Shown: positions 34,801-44,300 of the stretch, piece by piece
Layout: the number at the start of each line of letters is the position of its first letter
Position numbering within the stretch: the first letter of the stretch is position 1
Assembly (NCBI GenBank): GCA_900316295.1
Contig: ONCJ01000009.1
Location: 1 to 60,766, forward strand
Direction of reading: 5' to 3'
Length of the DNA stretch: 60,766 bases
Source of the DNA: an uncultured Prevotella sp.
Lineage (GTDB): Bacteria > Bacteroidota > Bacteroidia > Bacteroidales > Bacteroidaceae
Position numbers and translations under genes: made by a program
Notes under the pieces: model-generated
What the model was told of the DNA's origin: nothing
What the model saw: only the letters and a program-made list of their open reading frames with translations
Database searches by the model: none

Positions 34801-35742
34801 ATGAAACCAACATTATTTCTTTTGGCAGCTGGTATGGGTAGCCGTTACGGCGGACTGAAGCAACTGGACGGACTGGGACCCAACGGTGAAACTATTATGG
34901 ACTATTCTATCTATGATGCTATTCAGGCAGGCTTTGGCAAGGTGGTATGGGTGATCAGGAAGGACTTTGAGGAGCAGTTCCGCACGCAGATATTGTCGAA
35001 GTATGAAGATAAGATACCTTGCGAGTTGTGCTTCCAGGGGCTGGATGCCCTGCCAGAGGGCTTCGCTGTTCCTGAGGGAAGGCAGAAGCCGTGGGGTACC
35101 AACCATGCGGTACTGATGGGTAAGGACGTGATAAAGGAGCCGTTCTGCGTAATCAACTGTGACGACTTCTACAATCGTGATGCCTTCATGGTGATAGGCA
35201 AGTTCTTGAGCGAGCTGCCCGAAGGAGCTAAGAATCAGTATGCTATGGTGGGCTTCCGCGTGGGCAACACGCTGAGCGAGAACGGTACGGTGGCTCGCGG
35301 TATATGCTCGAAGGACGGTGAGGGTAATCTGACTACCATCGTGGAGCGTACGGAGATAGTCCGTTGTGCCGAAGACGGCAGCAACGCTGGCGCTGAGAGC
35401 GAAGCTATACGCTACAAGGACGAGGACGGCAAGTGGGTGGCTGTCGACGACAAGACACCTGTGAGCATGAATATGTGGGGCTTCACACCCGACTATTTCG
35501 AGCATAGCGAGGAATACTTCAAGGAGTTCCTGTCGGATCCGAAGAATATGGAGAACCTGAAGGCTGAGTTCTTCATCCCGCTGATGGTGAACAAGCTGAT
35601 CACGGAGAAGACGGCTACTGTCCAGGTGCTCGATACCACAAGCAAATGGTTTGGCGTGACATACGCCGCTGACCGTGAGGGCACTGTCGCTCGTATCAAG
35701 CAACTGGTAGAAGAGGGAGTGTATCCAGAGAAGTTGTTTTGA
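34801..35742 (+). CDS. Sugar-phosphate nucleotidyltransferase-like protein
   Basis: 313 residues. N-terminal LAAGMGSRYGGLKQ (8-21) is the nucleotide-binding motif of NTP transferases that make NDP-sugars, followed by GTNHAVLMGKDVI and INCDDFYNRDAF (the metal-binding Asp pair). The C-terminal part is longer than in a minimal nucleotidyltransferase and has no hexapeptide repeats. The sugar phosphate is unknown. It starts an operon with a DHH phosphoesterase, a DUF4827 lipoprotein and a glmM-type mutase, and the mutase makes an amino-sugar phosphate a sensible guess. Confidence 0.8.
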   Translation: MKPTLFLLAAGMGSRYGGLKQLDGLGPNGETIMDYSIYDAIQAGFGKVVWVIRKDFEEQFRTQILSKYEDKIPCELCFQGLDALPEGFAVPEGRQKPWGTNHAVLMGKDVIKEPFCVINCDDFYNRDAFMVIGKFLSELPEGAKNQYAMVGFRVGNTLSENGTVARGICSKDGEGNLTTIVERTEIVRCAEDGSNAGAESEAIRYKDEDGKWVAVDDKTPVSMNMWGFTPDYFEHSEEYFKEFLSDPKNMENLKAEFFIPLMVNKLITEKTATVQVLDTTSKWFGVTYAADREGTVARIKQLVEEGVYPEKLF

Positions 35743-35744
35743 AC

Positions 35745-35779
35745 GTTGAGCGTTAAATATTGAACATTGAACGTTGAGC
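35745..35779 (+). repeat. Heptamer array of GTTGAGC/ATTGAAC type
   Basis: Five consecutive 7-base units (GTTGAGC, GTTAAAT, ATTGAAC, ATTGAAC, GTTGAGC) fill the gap between two genes. The TTG start codon of the next gene (35781) lies in the following partial unit. A 17-base piece, TTGAACATTGAACGTTG (35760-35776), recurs exactly at 46273-46289 inside a coding region. Confidence 0.85.
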
Positions 35780-35780
35780 A

Positions 35781-36821
35781 TTGGAAACTAAATTGCTATC
35801 AGATGCGGAACTGGAACAGCTGAGAAGCATACTGGCTCCGAAACAAAACATAGTGGTGTGCTGCCACAAATCGCCTGACGGTGATGCCATGGGCTCGTCG
35901 TTGGCTTGGGCATCATACTTGCGACGCACGGGTGACGAGGGGCGTAAGGTCACGGTGGTGATACCCGACTCGGCACCTGACTTTCTGAGATGGATGCAGG
36001 GATATAAGGATGTGGTCCGTTATGAGAAAGATAAGGAACTGGTCCAGACGTTGCTCGACGAGGCTGACCTCGTATGTTGTCTTGACTTCAACATGCTGTC
36101 GCGCACGGAGATGATGCAGGACGTGCTTGCCCAGTGTGAGGCTCCGCGACTGCTTATCGACCACCATATCGGTCCTGACATTGAGACGGTGATGAGCATC
36201 TCTCATCCAGAGAAGAGCAGCACCAGCGAGATGATATTCCGTATCATAGAGCAGATGGGCGGCTATGACGACATGACGCGGTCGGAGGCTGACAATATCT
36301 ATTGCGGCATGATGACCGATACGGGTGCGTTCACATACAACAGCACCGACCCAGCCATCTTCTATATCATCGGTCGGCTGATGGAGAAAGGCGTCGACAA
36401 GGACGAGATATACAAGAAGGTGTACCATAACTACCGGATGTTGGCACTGAAGTTGCGCTCGTATGTCATCTGGAGAAAGCTGCGCTACATCAAGGCCCTG
36501 CATGCTGCGTACTTCACACTGACCAAGGCAGAGATGGAACGGTTCCACTATCTCAAGGGAGACCTCGAGGGACTGGTCAACGAACCCCTGCAGGTGAGAG
36601 GCATGAAGCTGAGCATCTCCCTGCGCGAAGACACCGAGCAGGACAACCTCGTACTGGTGAGCCTGCGCTCTTCGAACGGGTTCCATTGCGAGGAGATGGC
36701 ACGTACATACTTCAATGGCGGCGGACATGCCGACGCTGCTGGAGGCAAGCTGTATTGCTCTATCAAGGAGGCTGAGGCGATAGCCAACAAAGCGATACTG
36801 GCATATAGAGGGAAACTATAA
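35781..36821 (+). CDS. DHH/DHHA1 phosphoesterase (NrnA-like)
   Basis: 346 residues. DHH motifs HKSPDGDAMGSS, CCLDFN, LIDHHIG and MTDTGAF bind two metal ions; the C-terminal DHHA1 domain ends in GGGHADAAGG. NrnA-type enzymes degrade nano-RNAs and cyclic dinucleotide products and often dephosphorylate pAp. No ATG is available before the conserved region, so the TTG at 35781, which lies at the end of a heptamer-repeat array, is the likely start. It is 38 bases after the nucleotidyltransferase. Confidence 0.88.
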   Translation: METKLLSDAELEQLRSILAPKQNIVVCCHKSPDGDAMGSSLAWASYLRRTGDEGRKVTVVIPDSAPDFLRWMQGYKDVVRYEKDKELVQTLLDEADLVCCLDFNMLSRTEMMQDVLAQCEAPRLLIDHHIGPDIETVMSISHPEKSSTSEMIFRIIEQMGGYDDMTRSEADNIYCGMMTDTGAFTYNSTDPAIFYIIGRLMEKGVDKDEIYKKVYHNYRMLALKLRSYVIWRKLRYIKALHAAYFTLTKAEMERFHYLKGDLEGLVNEPLQVRGMKLSISLREDTEQDNLVLVSLRSSNGFHCEEMARTYFNGGGHADAAGGKLYCSIKEAEAIANKAILAYRGKL

Positions 36822-36838
36822 TGCGTAAATAATAAAAT

Positions 36839-37480
36839 ATGAGAAAGAGTATTGGGATAATGTTATTTGCGGTGGCGGCAGTCGTTATGCTGGCTGCATG
36901 CAATCACGGCGACACATACGCCGACCAGAAGAACAGAGAGCGTTCTGCTATCAACAAGTTTATTAAGGAGAATGGCATCAACGTCATCTCTGAGAGCGAC
37001 TTTGAGGAGCAGAACAACGTCACCTATCTCGACAAGAACCAGTTTGTCTTGTTCAAGACCACAGGTGTATACATGCAGATAGTACGCCAGGGATGCGGCG
37101 AGAAGATCAAGAAAGGCGAGACTTGCCGCGTGTTGTGCCGCTATTCGGAGGTCAACCTCCTGACCGACTCGCTCCAGTCGATAAACAATATACAGTATTG
37201 GGCTGCAGTGGTAGACAAGATGGACGTCACCAATACCAGCGGTACGTTTACTGCATCGTTTGTAGCGGGCGAGAGCGTGATGGCTTCCGACTATGGTAGT
37301 ACTGCAGTACCTGCCGGTTGGCTGACTCCTCTTTCTTATATCAACGTTGGGCGTGTGACTTCCGAAGACGACGAACTGGCAAGGGTTAGACTCATCGTGC
37401 CACATACTCAGGGACAGCAATACGCTTCGTCGAGTGTATATCCTTGCTATTATGAGATAACATACGAGAGAGGAAGATAA
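36839..37480 (+). CDS. DUF4827 lipoprotein
   Basis: 213 residues with lipoprotein signal (VVMLAACN, Cys21). The body (ERSAINKFIKENGINVIS, FVLFKTTGVYMQIVRQGCG, GETCRVLCRYSEVNL) matches Bacteroidales DUF4827, whose order of strands resembles FKBP-type domains; no activity is known. It lies 17 bases after the DHH gene; the single heptamer AATGCGT is in that short gap. It is followed directly by a 15-base repeat array. Confidence 0.75.
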   Translation: MRKSIGIMLFAVAAVVMLAACNHGDTYADQKNRERSAINKFIKENGINVISESDFEEQNNVTYLDKNQFVLFKTTGVYMQIVRQGCGEKIKKGETCRVLCRYSEVNLLTDSLQSINNIQYWAAVVDKMDVTNTSGTFTASFVAGESVMASDYGSTAVPAGWLTPLSYINVGRVTSEDDELARVRLIVPHTQGQQYASSSVYPCYYEITYERGR

Positions 37481-37485
37481 GAGAA

Positions 37486-37608
37486 TAAGGAGATGAGGAA
37501 TAAGTAGTTGAGTAATAAGTAGATGAGTAATAAGGAGATGAGTAATAAGTAGTTGAGTAATAAGGAGATGAGTACATAACTCCACAACTCCTTACTCCTC
37601 AACTCCAC
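37486..37608 (+). repeat. 15-base tandem repeats with an inverted tail
   Basis: Six 15-base units of the form TAAGGAGATGAGTAA or TAAGTAGTTGAGTAA run from 37486 to 37575, starting 5 bases after a stop codon. 37576-37608 contains related units in the opposite orientation (ACTCCACAACTCCTTACTCC). The two parts could fold into a long stem before the glmM start at 37624. Confidence 0.85.
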
Positions 37609-37623
37609 AAATACAAAAAAGCT

Positions 37624-39030
37624 ATGTCATTAATAAAATCAATTTCGGGTATTAGAGGTACGATAGGTGGTCGCACGGGCGACACTCTTAATCCATTAGA
37701 TATCGTAAAGTTTACAACAGCATACGCTACGTTCATACGTCGCAATGGTGGCGACGGCAGGGACGCAGGCTTTAACCAGAACCGTCCGACTATCGTTGTA
37801 GGTCGTGACGCACGCATATCGGGTGTGATGGTTGACAGCATCGTCTGTGGCACCTTGATGGGAATGGGCTTTGACGTAGTGAATATCGGACTGGCTACCA
37901 CGCCGACTACCGAACTCGCAGTCAGCACGCTCGGCGCCGATGGCGGCATAATCATCACAGCCAGCCATAACCCACGCCAGTGGAACGCGTTGAAACTGCT
38001 CAACCGTGAGGGAGAGTTTCTTACGGCTTCCGATGGTGCTCAGGTGCTACAGTTGGCTGAGGCTGAGGACTTCGAGTATGCCGAGGTAGACGCATTGGGA
38101 CACTATATCAACTGTGACGAGGCTGACGACTGGCACATCGAGGACGTGCTTAGCCTTGAACTCGTTGACAAAGAGGCAATCAAGAACGCCCACTTCAAGG
38201 TATGCGTCGACGCCATCAACTCTGTCGGAGGCATTATCCTGCCAAAACTTCTCGACCAGCTGGGCGTGGAATACAAGATCCTGAATGGCGATCCTACGGG
38301 TGATTTCGCCCATAACCCCGAACCATTGGAGAAGAACCTCTCAGGTATCATGGACGAGATGAAGACAGGTCAGTACGATCTGGGTATCGTTGTAGACCCA
38401 GACGTAGACCGTCTGGCATTCATCTGCGAGGACGGCAGGATGTTTGGTGAGGAGTATACGCTGGTCAGCGTGGCTGACTATGTGCTGAGCAAGACAAAGG
38501 GCAATACCGTGTCAAACCTCTCTTCGACGCGTGCACTGCGTGATGTCACAGAGCGTCATGGCGGTAAATATAGCGCTGCGGCAGTAGGCGAGGTCAACGT
38601 CACCACGAAGATGAAGGAGGTAGGTGCCGTCATCGGCGGTGAGGGCAATGGCGGAGTCATCTATCCTGAGTGTCACTATGGACGCGACGCCTTGGTGGGC
38701 ATAGCCTTGTTCCTGTCCAATCTGGCACACAAGGGCAAGAAGGTGAGCGAGTTGCGTGAGGAATATCCTAACTATTTCATCGCAAAGAACCGTATCGACC
38801 TCACACCAACTACCGATATTGATGCTATACTGAACAAGGTGAAGGAGATGTTCAAGGACGAACAGGTCAACGACATCGACGGCGTGAAGATCGACTTTGC
38901 CGACAAGTGGGTACATCTACGTAAGTCGAACACCGAGCCTATCATCCGCGTATATAGCGAGGCTGCCACAATGGAGGAGGCTGACGCCTTGGGCAAGCAG
39001 CTGATGCAGGTGGTGTATGATAATGCTTAA
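37624..39030 (+). CDS. glmM: Phosphoglucosamine mutase-type phosphohexomutase
   Basis: 468 residues with the four phosphohexomutase domains: phosphoserine loop ITASHNPRQWN (Ser114), metal loop DPDVDRLAF, sugar-binding GEGNGGVIYPECHYGRDA, and phosphate-binding RKSNTEPIIRVY. GEGNGG with the bacterial GlmM layout suggests glucosamine-6-phosphate to glucosamine-1-phosphate for UDP-GlcNAc, though phosphomannomutase activity is not excluded. The last codons AAT GCT TAA are themselves the first units of the heptamer array that follows. Confidence 0.88.
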   Translation: MSLIKSISGIRGTIGGRTGDTLNPLDIVKFTTAYATFIRRNGGDGRDAGFNQNRPTIVVGRDARISGVMVDSIVCGTLMGMGFDVVNIGLATTPTTELAVSTLGADGGIIITASHNPRQWNALKLLNREGEFLTASDGAQVLQLAEAEDFEYAEVDALGHYINCDEADDWHIEDVLSLELVDKEAIKNAHFKVCVDAINSVGGIILPKLLDQLGVEYKILNGDPTGDFAHNPEPLEKNLSGIMDEMKTGQYDLGIVVDPDVDRLAFICEDGRMFGEEYTLVSVADYVLSKTKGNTVSNLSSTRALRDVTERHGGKYSAAAVGEVNVTTKMKEVGAVIGGEGNGGVIYPECHYGRDALVGIALFLSNLAHKGKKVSELREEYPNYFIAKNRIDLTPTTDIDAILNKVKEMFKDEQVNDIDGVKIDFADKWVHLRKSNTEPIIRVYSEAATMEEADALGKQLMQVVYDNA

Positions 39031-39131
39031 TGCTTAATGCGTAATGCGTAATGCGTAATGCTTAATGCGTAATGCTTAATGCGTAATGCTTAATGCTTAA
39101 TGCGTAATTAGTGTTCAATGTATAATGCGTA
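39021..39131 (+). repeat. Heptamer array of TAATGCT/TAATGCG reaching both flanking genes
   Basis: Twelve consecutive 7-base units (TAATGCT or TAATGCG) at 39021-39104, then degenerate units to about 39131. The first unit encodes Asn-Ala and the second the stop codon of the glmM gene. A last unit, TAATGCG at 39123, contains the ATG of the GH20 gene. The unit is the reverse complement of the ACGCATT array at 34266. Confidence 0.9.
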
Positions 39132-40615
39132 ATATTCTTTCTATCATATTGTTTTTTGTCGTTCTTTGCGGCTATGGACAGCCGGAAAGGGCTGAGTATC
39201 GTGTCATACCTCTGCCTCAGAAGATAGAGGAGGGCAGGGGAGAGCTGGTGGTAGTACGCTCCGATCTGGACCGAATGGTGAAGTCAGTCGTTGGTGGCAA
39301 GGCGACAAAAGCGATTGAGCGTGAGGGCTATGTGCTCACCGTCAATAAGAAGGGAATACGCATAGAGGCGCCAGACAGTGCGGGATTGTTCTACGGAAGA
39401 CAAACACTCATGAAGTCGTTGCCACTTACGGGCGACACCATAGTATTGCCTTTTGTCACAATAACAGACCAGCCACGTTTCCATTATCGTGGTATGCATC
39501 TGGATGTGTGTCGACATTTCTTCCCTGTCTCGTTCGTGAAGAAGTACTTAGACATCATGGCTCTGCACGGGATGAACACCTTCCATTGGCATCTCACTGA
39601 CGATCAGGGATGGCGCATCGACGTGCCTGGCTATCCATTGCTCAAAGAGAAGGCTGCATGGAGATCGGAAACGGTCATCGGACGCAACTCTCCCGTATAT
39701 GACGGCGTGGCTCATGGCGGCTGCTATACTAAGGACGAGCTGCGTGAGGTGGTGGAATATGCTCGTCAGCGACACATCACCGTGATACCCGAGATAGATA
39801 TGCCAGGCCACATGCTCGCCGCTCTCTCTGCCTATCCCGAACTGGGATGTACTGGCGGACCGTATGAGGTGGGGCGCTCCTGGGGTGTCTTCGACGACAT
39901 CTTATGTGCTGGCAAGGAAGAGACTTTCCGCTTTGTCAAGGCTGTTCTCGACGAGGTGATGGACGTGTTCCCGTCAGAATACATCCATATCGGTGGCGAT
40001 GAGGCTCCGAAGGTGAGATGGGATGCATGTCCTTTGTGCCAGAAGAGGATGCAGACTGAGGGGCTGACGACATGCAATCAGTTGCAGGGATGGTTTGCCA
40101 AGCGTGTGGAAAACTATCTGAACAGTCGTGGCAAACGCATTATAGGTTGGGACGAGATTCTCGATTGTGATGTCAATCCCAGTGCGACGATAATGAGTTG
40201 GCGAGGCACGGAGGGTGGTCTCAAGGCTTCGGCTGAGGGTCATGATGTCATCATGGCACCTACCCAGTATTGCTATTTCGATTATTATCAGACCAAAGAC
40301 CGCGTAGATTATACACCGTTTGTGTTCAATGCAGAGGTGTTGCTCAGCAAGATATATTCGCTTGATCCTGCTCCCGACAGCCTGCCTGAGTATGCTCGTA
40401 AGCATATTCTTGGTGCGCAAGCCAACCTATGGACGGAGTATATCGCCTATGAGTCGGTGGCAGAATACCAGGTGTTGCCTCGTATGGCAGCCTTGGCAGA
40501 AGTCGACTGGTGTCAGACTTCGCAGAAAGACTATGCCGATTTCCTGAAGCGACTGGACCGTCTTCAGGCTATTTATGATCAGAAGGGTTGGCAATATTGC
40601 GCGCGTAGGGAGTAG
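39125..40615 (+). CDS. Secreted GH20 beta-N-acetylhexosaminidase
   Basis: 496 residues with a signal peptide (MRNILSIILFFVVLCGYGQ). A GH20b-like N-terminal domain precedes the barrel, which shows DVCRHFFPVSFVKKYLDIMALH, the WHLTDDQGWR motif and the catalytic pair Asp292-Glu293 in HIGGDEAPK. It releases terminal GlcNAc or GalNAc from glycans by substrate-assisted catalysis. The start codon and the residues Met-Arg-Asn come from a heptamer unit. The 3' end overlaps the convergent deacetylase gene by 47 bases. Confidence 0.93.
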   Translation: MRNILSIILFFVVLCGYGQPERAEYRVIPLPQKIEEGRGELVVVRSDLDRMVKSVVGGKATKAIEREGYVLTVNKKGIRIEAPDSAGLFYGRQTLMKSLPLTGDTIVLPFVTITDQPRFHYRGMHLDVCRHFFPVSFVKKYLDIMALHGMNTFHWHLTDDQGWRIDVPGYPLLKEKAAWRSETVIGRNSPVYDGVAHGGCYTKDELREVVEYARQRHITVIPEIDMPGHMLAALSAYPELGCTGGPYEVGRSWGVFDDILCAGKEETFRFVKAVLDEVMDVFPSEYIHIGGDEAPKVRWDACPLCQKRMQTEGLTTCNQLQGWFAKRVENYLNSRGKRIIGWDEILDCDVNPSATIMSWRGTEGGLKASAEGHDVIMAPTQYCYFDYYQTKDRVDYTPFVFNAEVLLSKIYSLDPAPDSLPEYARKHILGAQANLWTEYIAYESVAEYQVLPRMAALAEVDWCQTSQKDYADFLKRLDRLQAIYDQKGWQYCARRE

Positions 40616-41282
40616 TCATGTCCTCGCCTGACAACAAGCGGTCAAGGTGGTTACGTGGTATGCGCCAGTCATTTTGTATAGTCTTGAACTCATACCCCTG
40701 ACTCTTCAGCCATTTTATCGACTCTGGCAGAGCATAGTGTAGCTTGTCTATGCTCTTTAGTGAGTCGTGGAAAGTGATAATCGAGCCGTTACGGGTGTAT
40801 CTTTTCACGTTTTCTATCACATCGTCGGCAGTCATCCACTTGGAGTAGTCGCGTGTCACAACATCCCACATCACCAGCTTCCGCTTTCTCGTTATCCAGA
40901 AATACTCACTCCAACGCATCGTGCCATGTGGCGGACGGAACAGGTTGGAGTGGATGATGTCCTCTGCCTTCAGAGCGTTTACTATGTATGTTGCCGCCCA
41001 ATGCTTGAAGGCTCCCAGGTGGTTGTATGTGTGATTGCCCACCTCATGGCCATCTTCCAGTATCTGCTTGAACAACTCAGGGTTGCGCCTTACGTTGTCG
41101 CCGACGAGGAAGAAGGTTGCCTTGATGTCAAATTGGCGCAGCGTTTCCAGCAGAAACGGCGTACTCTGAGGAATGGGTCCGTCGTCGAACGTCAGGTATA
41201 CTGCATGCTCGTTGGGATCCATTCTCCAGAGGGCTCTCGGATAGAGCCATCTCAGCCATCGTGCAGGTTGCTCTATAAACAT
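40569..41282 (-). CDS. Polysaccharide deacetylase (NodB domain)
   Basis: 237 residues. NodB motifs: YLTFDDGP (30-36; Asp33 catalytic base, Asp34 metal), the metal ligands His84 and His88 in GNHTYNH, RPPHG, and TFHDS. There is no signal peptide; a basic-aromatic N terminus (PARWLRWLYPRALWR) may associate with the membrane. It removes acetyl groups from GlcNAc of peptidoglycan or another glycan. It follows the DUF2723 gene on the minus strand by 44 bases and overlaps the end of GH20 by 47 bases. Confidence 0.9.
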   Translation of the reverse strand: MFIEQPARWLRWLYPRALWRMDPNEHAVYLTFDDGPIPQSTPFLLETLRQFDIKATFFLVGDNVRRNPELFKQILEDGHEVGNHTYNHLGAFKHWAATYIVNALKAEDIIHSNLFRPPHGTMRWSEYFWITRKRKLVMWDVVTRDYSKWMTADDVIENVKRYTRNGSIITFHDSLKSIDKLHYALPESIKWLKSQGYEFKTIQNDWRIPRNHLDRLLSGEDMTTPYARNIANPSDHK

Positions 41283-41287
41283 AGAAT

Positions 41288-41324
41288 AACTGTAAACTTA
41301 AAGCCGTAAACTGTAAACTTAAAG
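41288..41324 (-). repeat. Direct repeat with period 21 (three heptamers)
   Basis: AACTGTAAACTTAAAG occurs at 41288-41303 and 41309-41324. The period is 21, and the whole stretch can be read as 7-base units such as GTAAACT. It fills the gap between the DUF2723 gene and the deacetylase. Confidence 0.7.
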
Positions 41325-41326
41325 AG

Positions 41327-44300
41327 CTACTCTGGCATGTTGCCGCCCTTAGCCTGATATGTCTCTATCAGTTTCTTGGCTATCGGCTCGTGCTTGTCCA
41401 CCCATTTGGTGTCGATTTCGTCGACAGCCTGCATGATGGACATCATCATCTGGAACTGCATGAAGCAGTCGTTTTGCGACATGCTGAAGCCGCGGTCGCT
41501 CAGCGACAGGTACCACTTGGCATACTGTTCGCTGTTTTTCCACAACTTATCATATATCTGCAGCGCCTTCTGTTTCTTGTCGCAGAGGGTGTAAGCCTGT
41601 GCCATATCAGCCGCGCCGCTCATGTAGTTCATCGGCACGTTGTATTCAGGAATCTCTTTTTCTACCTTTGCCATCGCCTTCAGAGCCTTGTCCTTCTTAC
41701 CCTCGAGGGCGAGTTGCAGAGCCAGCTGAGCCACCAGTCGACGGTGGGTATAGCACATGCGTGTGATGGTCTCGTCGAGATAGAGTCCCTTTTTGCTAAG
41801 ACCGCCCCATTTGAACTTGTTCATCACAAGGTCGTATGTACGTTCGGTGTCAAATCGCTTAGCTCCCTCTGCTGCGGTGGTGAACGGTGTGATGCGGTTG
41901 ACGAGGCCCTCCTGTATGAAGTTGTCGCCAAGATTCATGTAGTTTTCCGATCCTACAGTCAGCGCCACGTATATTGGGCGTGTCCAGTTGGCGTTGGCAA
42001 TCATCTCCAGCATCATCAGGTCACCCTTGTAGAGAGCCCGTTTTCCGCTGAGCGAGATTACCATCTTGTCGGGTATCGAGTCGCTTGCCATGAGCATTCC
42101 GCTCTTCTTCACAGCCTCTTTGTCTATGGTGAGGTAGAGGGTGTCGGTAGGTATCACGTGGTTGTTGGGGTCCTTCGAGCGTACCCAGTATTTAAGTACG
42201 TTCTTCAGTTCGAATGGTTCGTCGCCAAACTGTGCCTTAGCCTCCTCAGGACTCTCCGCATAGAACTGCAGTACCTGTTCCTTGTATGAAGGTTCCACCT
42301 GCACATACTCGTTGGTGCCTGACACGTAGTCGAGTCGTGGCCAGCTGATAGGCAGGGCGGGGGAGTCGTATGCAGGACGTATCATCTGGTCGATATACCA
42401 GTCTGTCTGCAGGTAGCTCAGGTTGCAGACCCTTGCGTCTGTTCGCACGCCCTCAACATCTTGGTTGTACCATAGTGGGAAGGTGTCGTTGTCACCATTG
42501 GTATATATTATCGGATTGCCCGTCTCCTGTAGCGACATCAGGTAGTTCTGACCAAAGTCGCGACATGTGAATCGGCCCGAGCGGTCGTGGTCGTCCCATG
42601 TCTGCGAAGCCATCTGTATAGGTATGCACAGCGTCAGCAGTGCCACTACCGATGCTACAAGAGTCTCGTTCAGCTTCAGCTTCTTCAGCCAGTCTATGAT
42701 GGCTGCCACGCCGATGCCACACCAGATGGCGTAGGCATAGAACGATCCAGCGTATGCATAGTCACGCTCGCGAGGCTGACCAGGTGTCTGGTTGAGGTAG
42801 ACCACGATGGCAAGACCCGTCATGAAGAACAGGAAGAACACCACCCAGAACTGCTGGATGCCTCGCTTGCCGCGCCATGCCTGCCAGAAGAGACCTATCA
42901 GACCGATGATCAGCGGCAGACAGTAGAACACGTTGTGCCCCTTGTTCTCCTTCAGCTCGTCGGGTAGCTTGTCTTGGTCGCCATACATCATGTTGTCTAT
43001 CGCCGAGAATCCTGTGAGCCAGTTGCCGTGTTCCAGTTCGCCGTTGCCCTGGATGTCGTTCTGTCTGCCTGCGAAGTTCCACATGAAGTAGCGCCAATAC
43101 ATGAAGTTGCATTGATAGCTCAGGAAGAATCTCAGGTTCTCAGCCTGTGTCGGTATCTTCACTCCGTCGACATCCCTGCCAGTTATGCCGCCCATCCATG
43201 ACTCATACTGTCCTGCATGGCCCGCATCCCACATTCGTGGGAACAGCATGTTCTGCGCATATACATAATGTGTCTTATGACGTACCACGAAGTACGAGTC
43301 CTTCTCGTCAGCCGAAGCCTTTTCCTTGCGCTGGTAGATGGGTGCTCCCTCCTTCATCTCGTAGTGCATGCCGTCCTCGGCGACAGCAGGTTCCGAGCTG
43401 TATGCCTGACCATATACCAGCGGATTGTCGCCATACTGGTCGCGGCTCAGATAGCTTCCCAACGTAAAAATGTCCTCCGGGGAGTTCTGATCCATTGGCG
43501 GATTGGCTGTCGAGCGTATCACGATGACGGCGTATGTGGAATAGCCTATCATGAGCATCAGCATGCAGAGCAGTGTGGTGTTCTTCAGACGTGCGCTAAC
43601 CAGCGGCTTGCCGGCATTCTTGCGGCTCACCACCACCCACAGCAGAGCCAGCACGATGGCTCCGATGATGAAGGCGTTCCATCCATATCCGTAGAATGGT
43701 ATGCCCAGCAGACCTACGGATGCCGTGAAGGCGATGTTCTGTCTCAGCAGGCTCTTGTCCTGTTGGGTCTCATAGATAGCCCATATCACGGTGCCGATGA
43801 GAAGCAGCATGTATATGATAAGTCCGGTATTGAACTTCATACCCAGCGTGTTGACGAAGAACAACTCAAACCATCCGCCTACGGTGATGATGCCTGGCAC
43901 AACGCCATAAAGCACGGCAGCCACCAGTACGAACGACAGTGTCAGCGCTATGAGCGATCCTTTCAGGTTGGCGTCAGGCACACGCTTGTAGTAGTATACC
44001 AGCACTATGGCAGGGATGCAGAGCAGGTTCAGCAGGTGGACTCCGATGCTCAGTCCAGTCATGTATGCTATCAGTACCAGCCAGCGGTCGCTATGCGGCT
44101 CGTCAGCATGGTCTTCCCATTTCAGTATCAGCCAGAACACCACTGCGGTGAATGCCGAAGAGTAGGCATATACCTCACCCTCGACAGCCGAATACCAGAA
44201 CGTGTCGCTAAATGTATATATCAGCGCGCCCACCAGTCCCGATGCTTCTATGGCTATGATCTTGCTCAGAGTCAGCGAGTCCCAGTCCTTCAGTATCAGT

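Noticed and set aside
34813-35781. 322-codon minus-strand frame opposite the nucleotidyltransferase
   Set aside because: Shadow of a conserved gene; its N terminus is translated repeat DNA.
37486-37575. Regularly spaced repeats that might be a CRISPR array
   Set aside because: Units are directly adjacent with no unique spacers and no cas genes are near.
39021-39104. Heptamer array as origin iterons or a CRISPR
   Set aside because: No replication gene, DnaA-box cluster or spacers; the array is between and into two metabolic genes.
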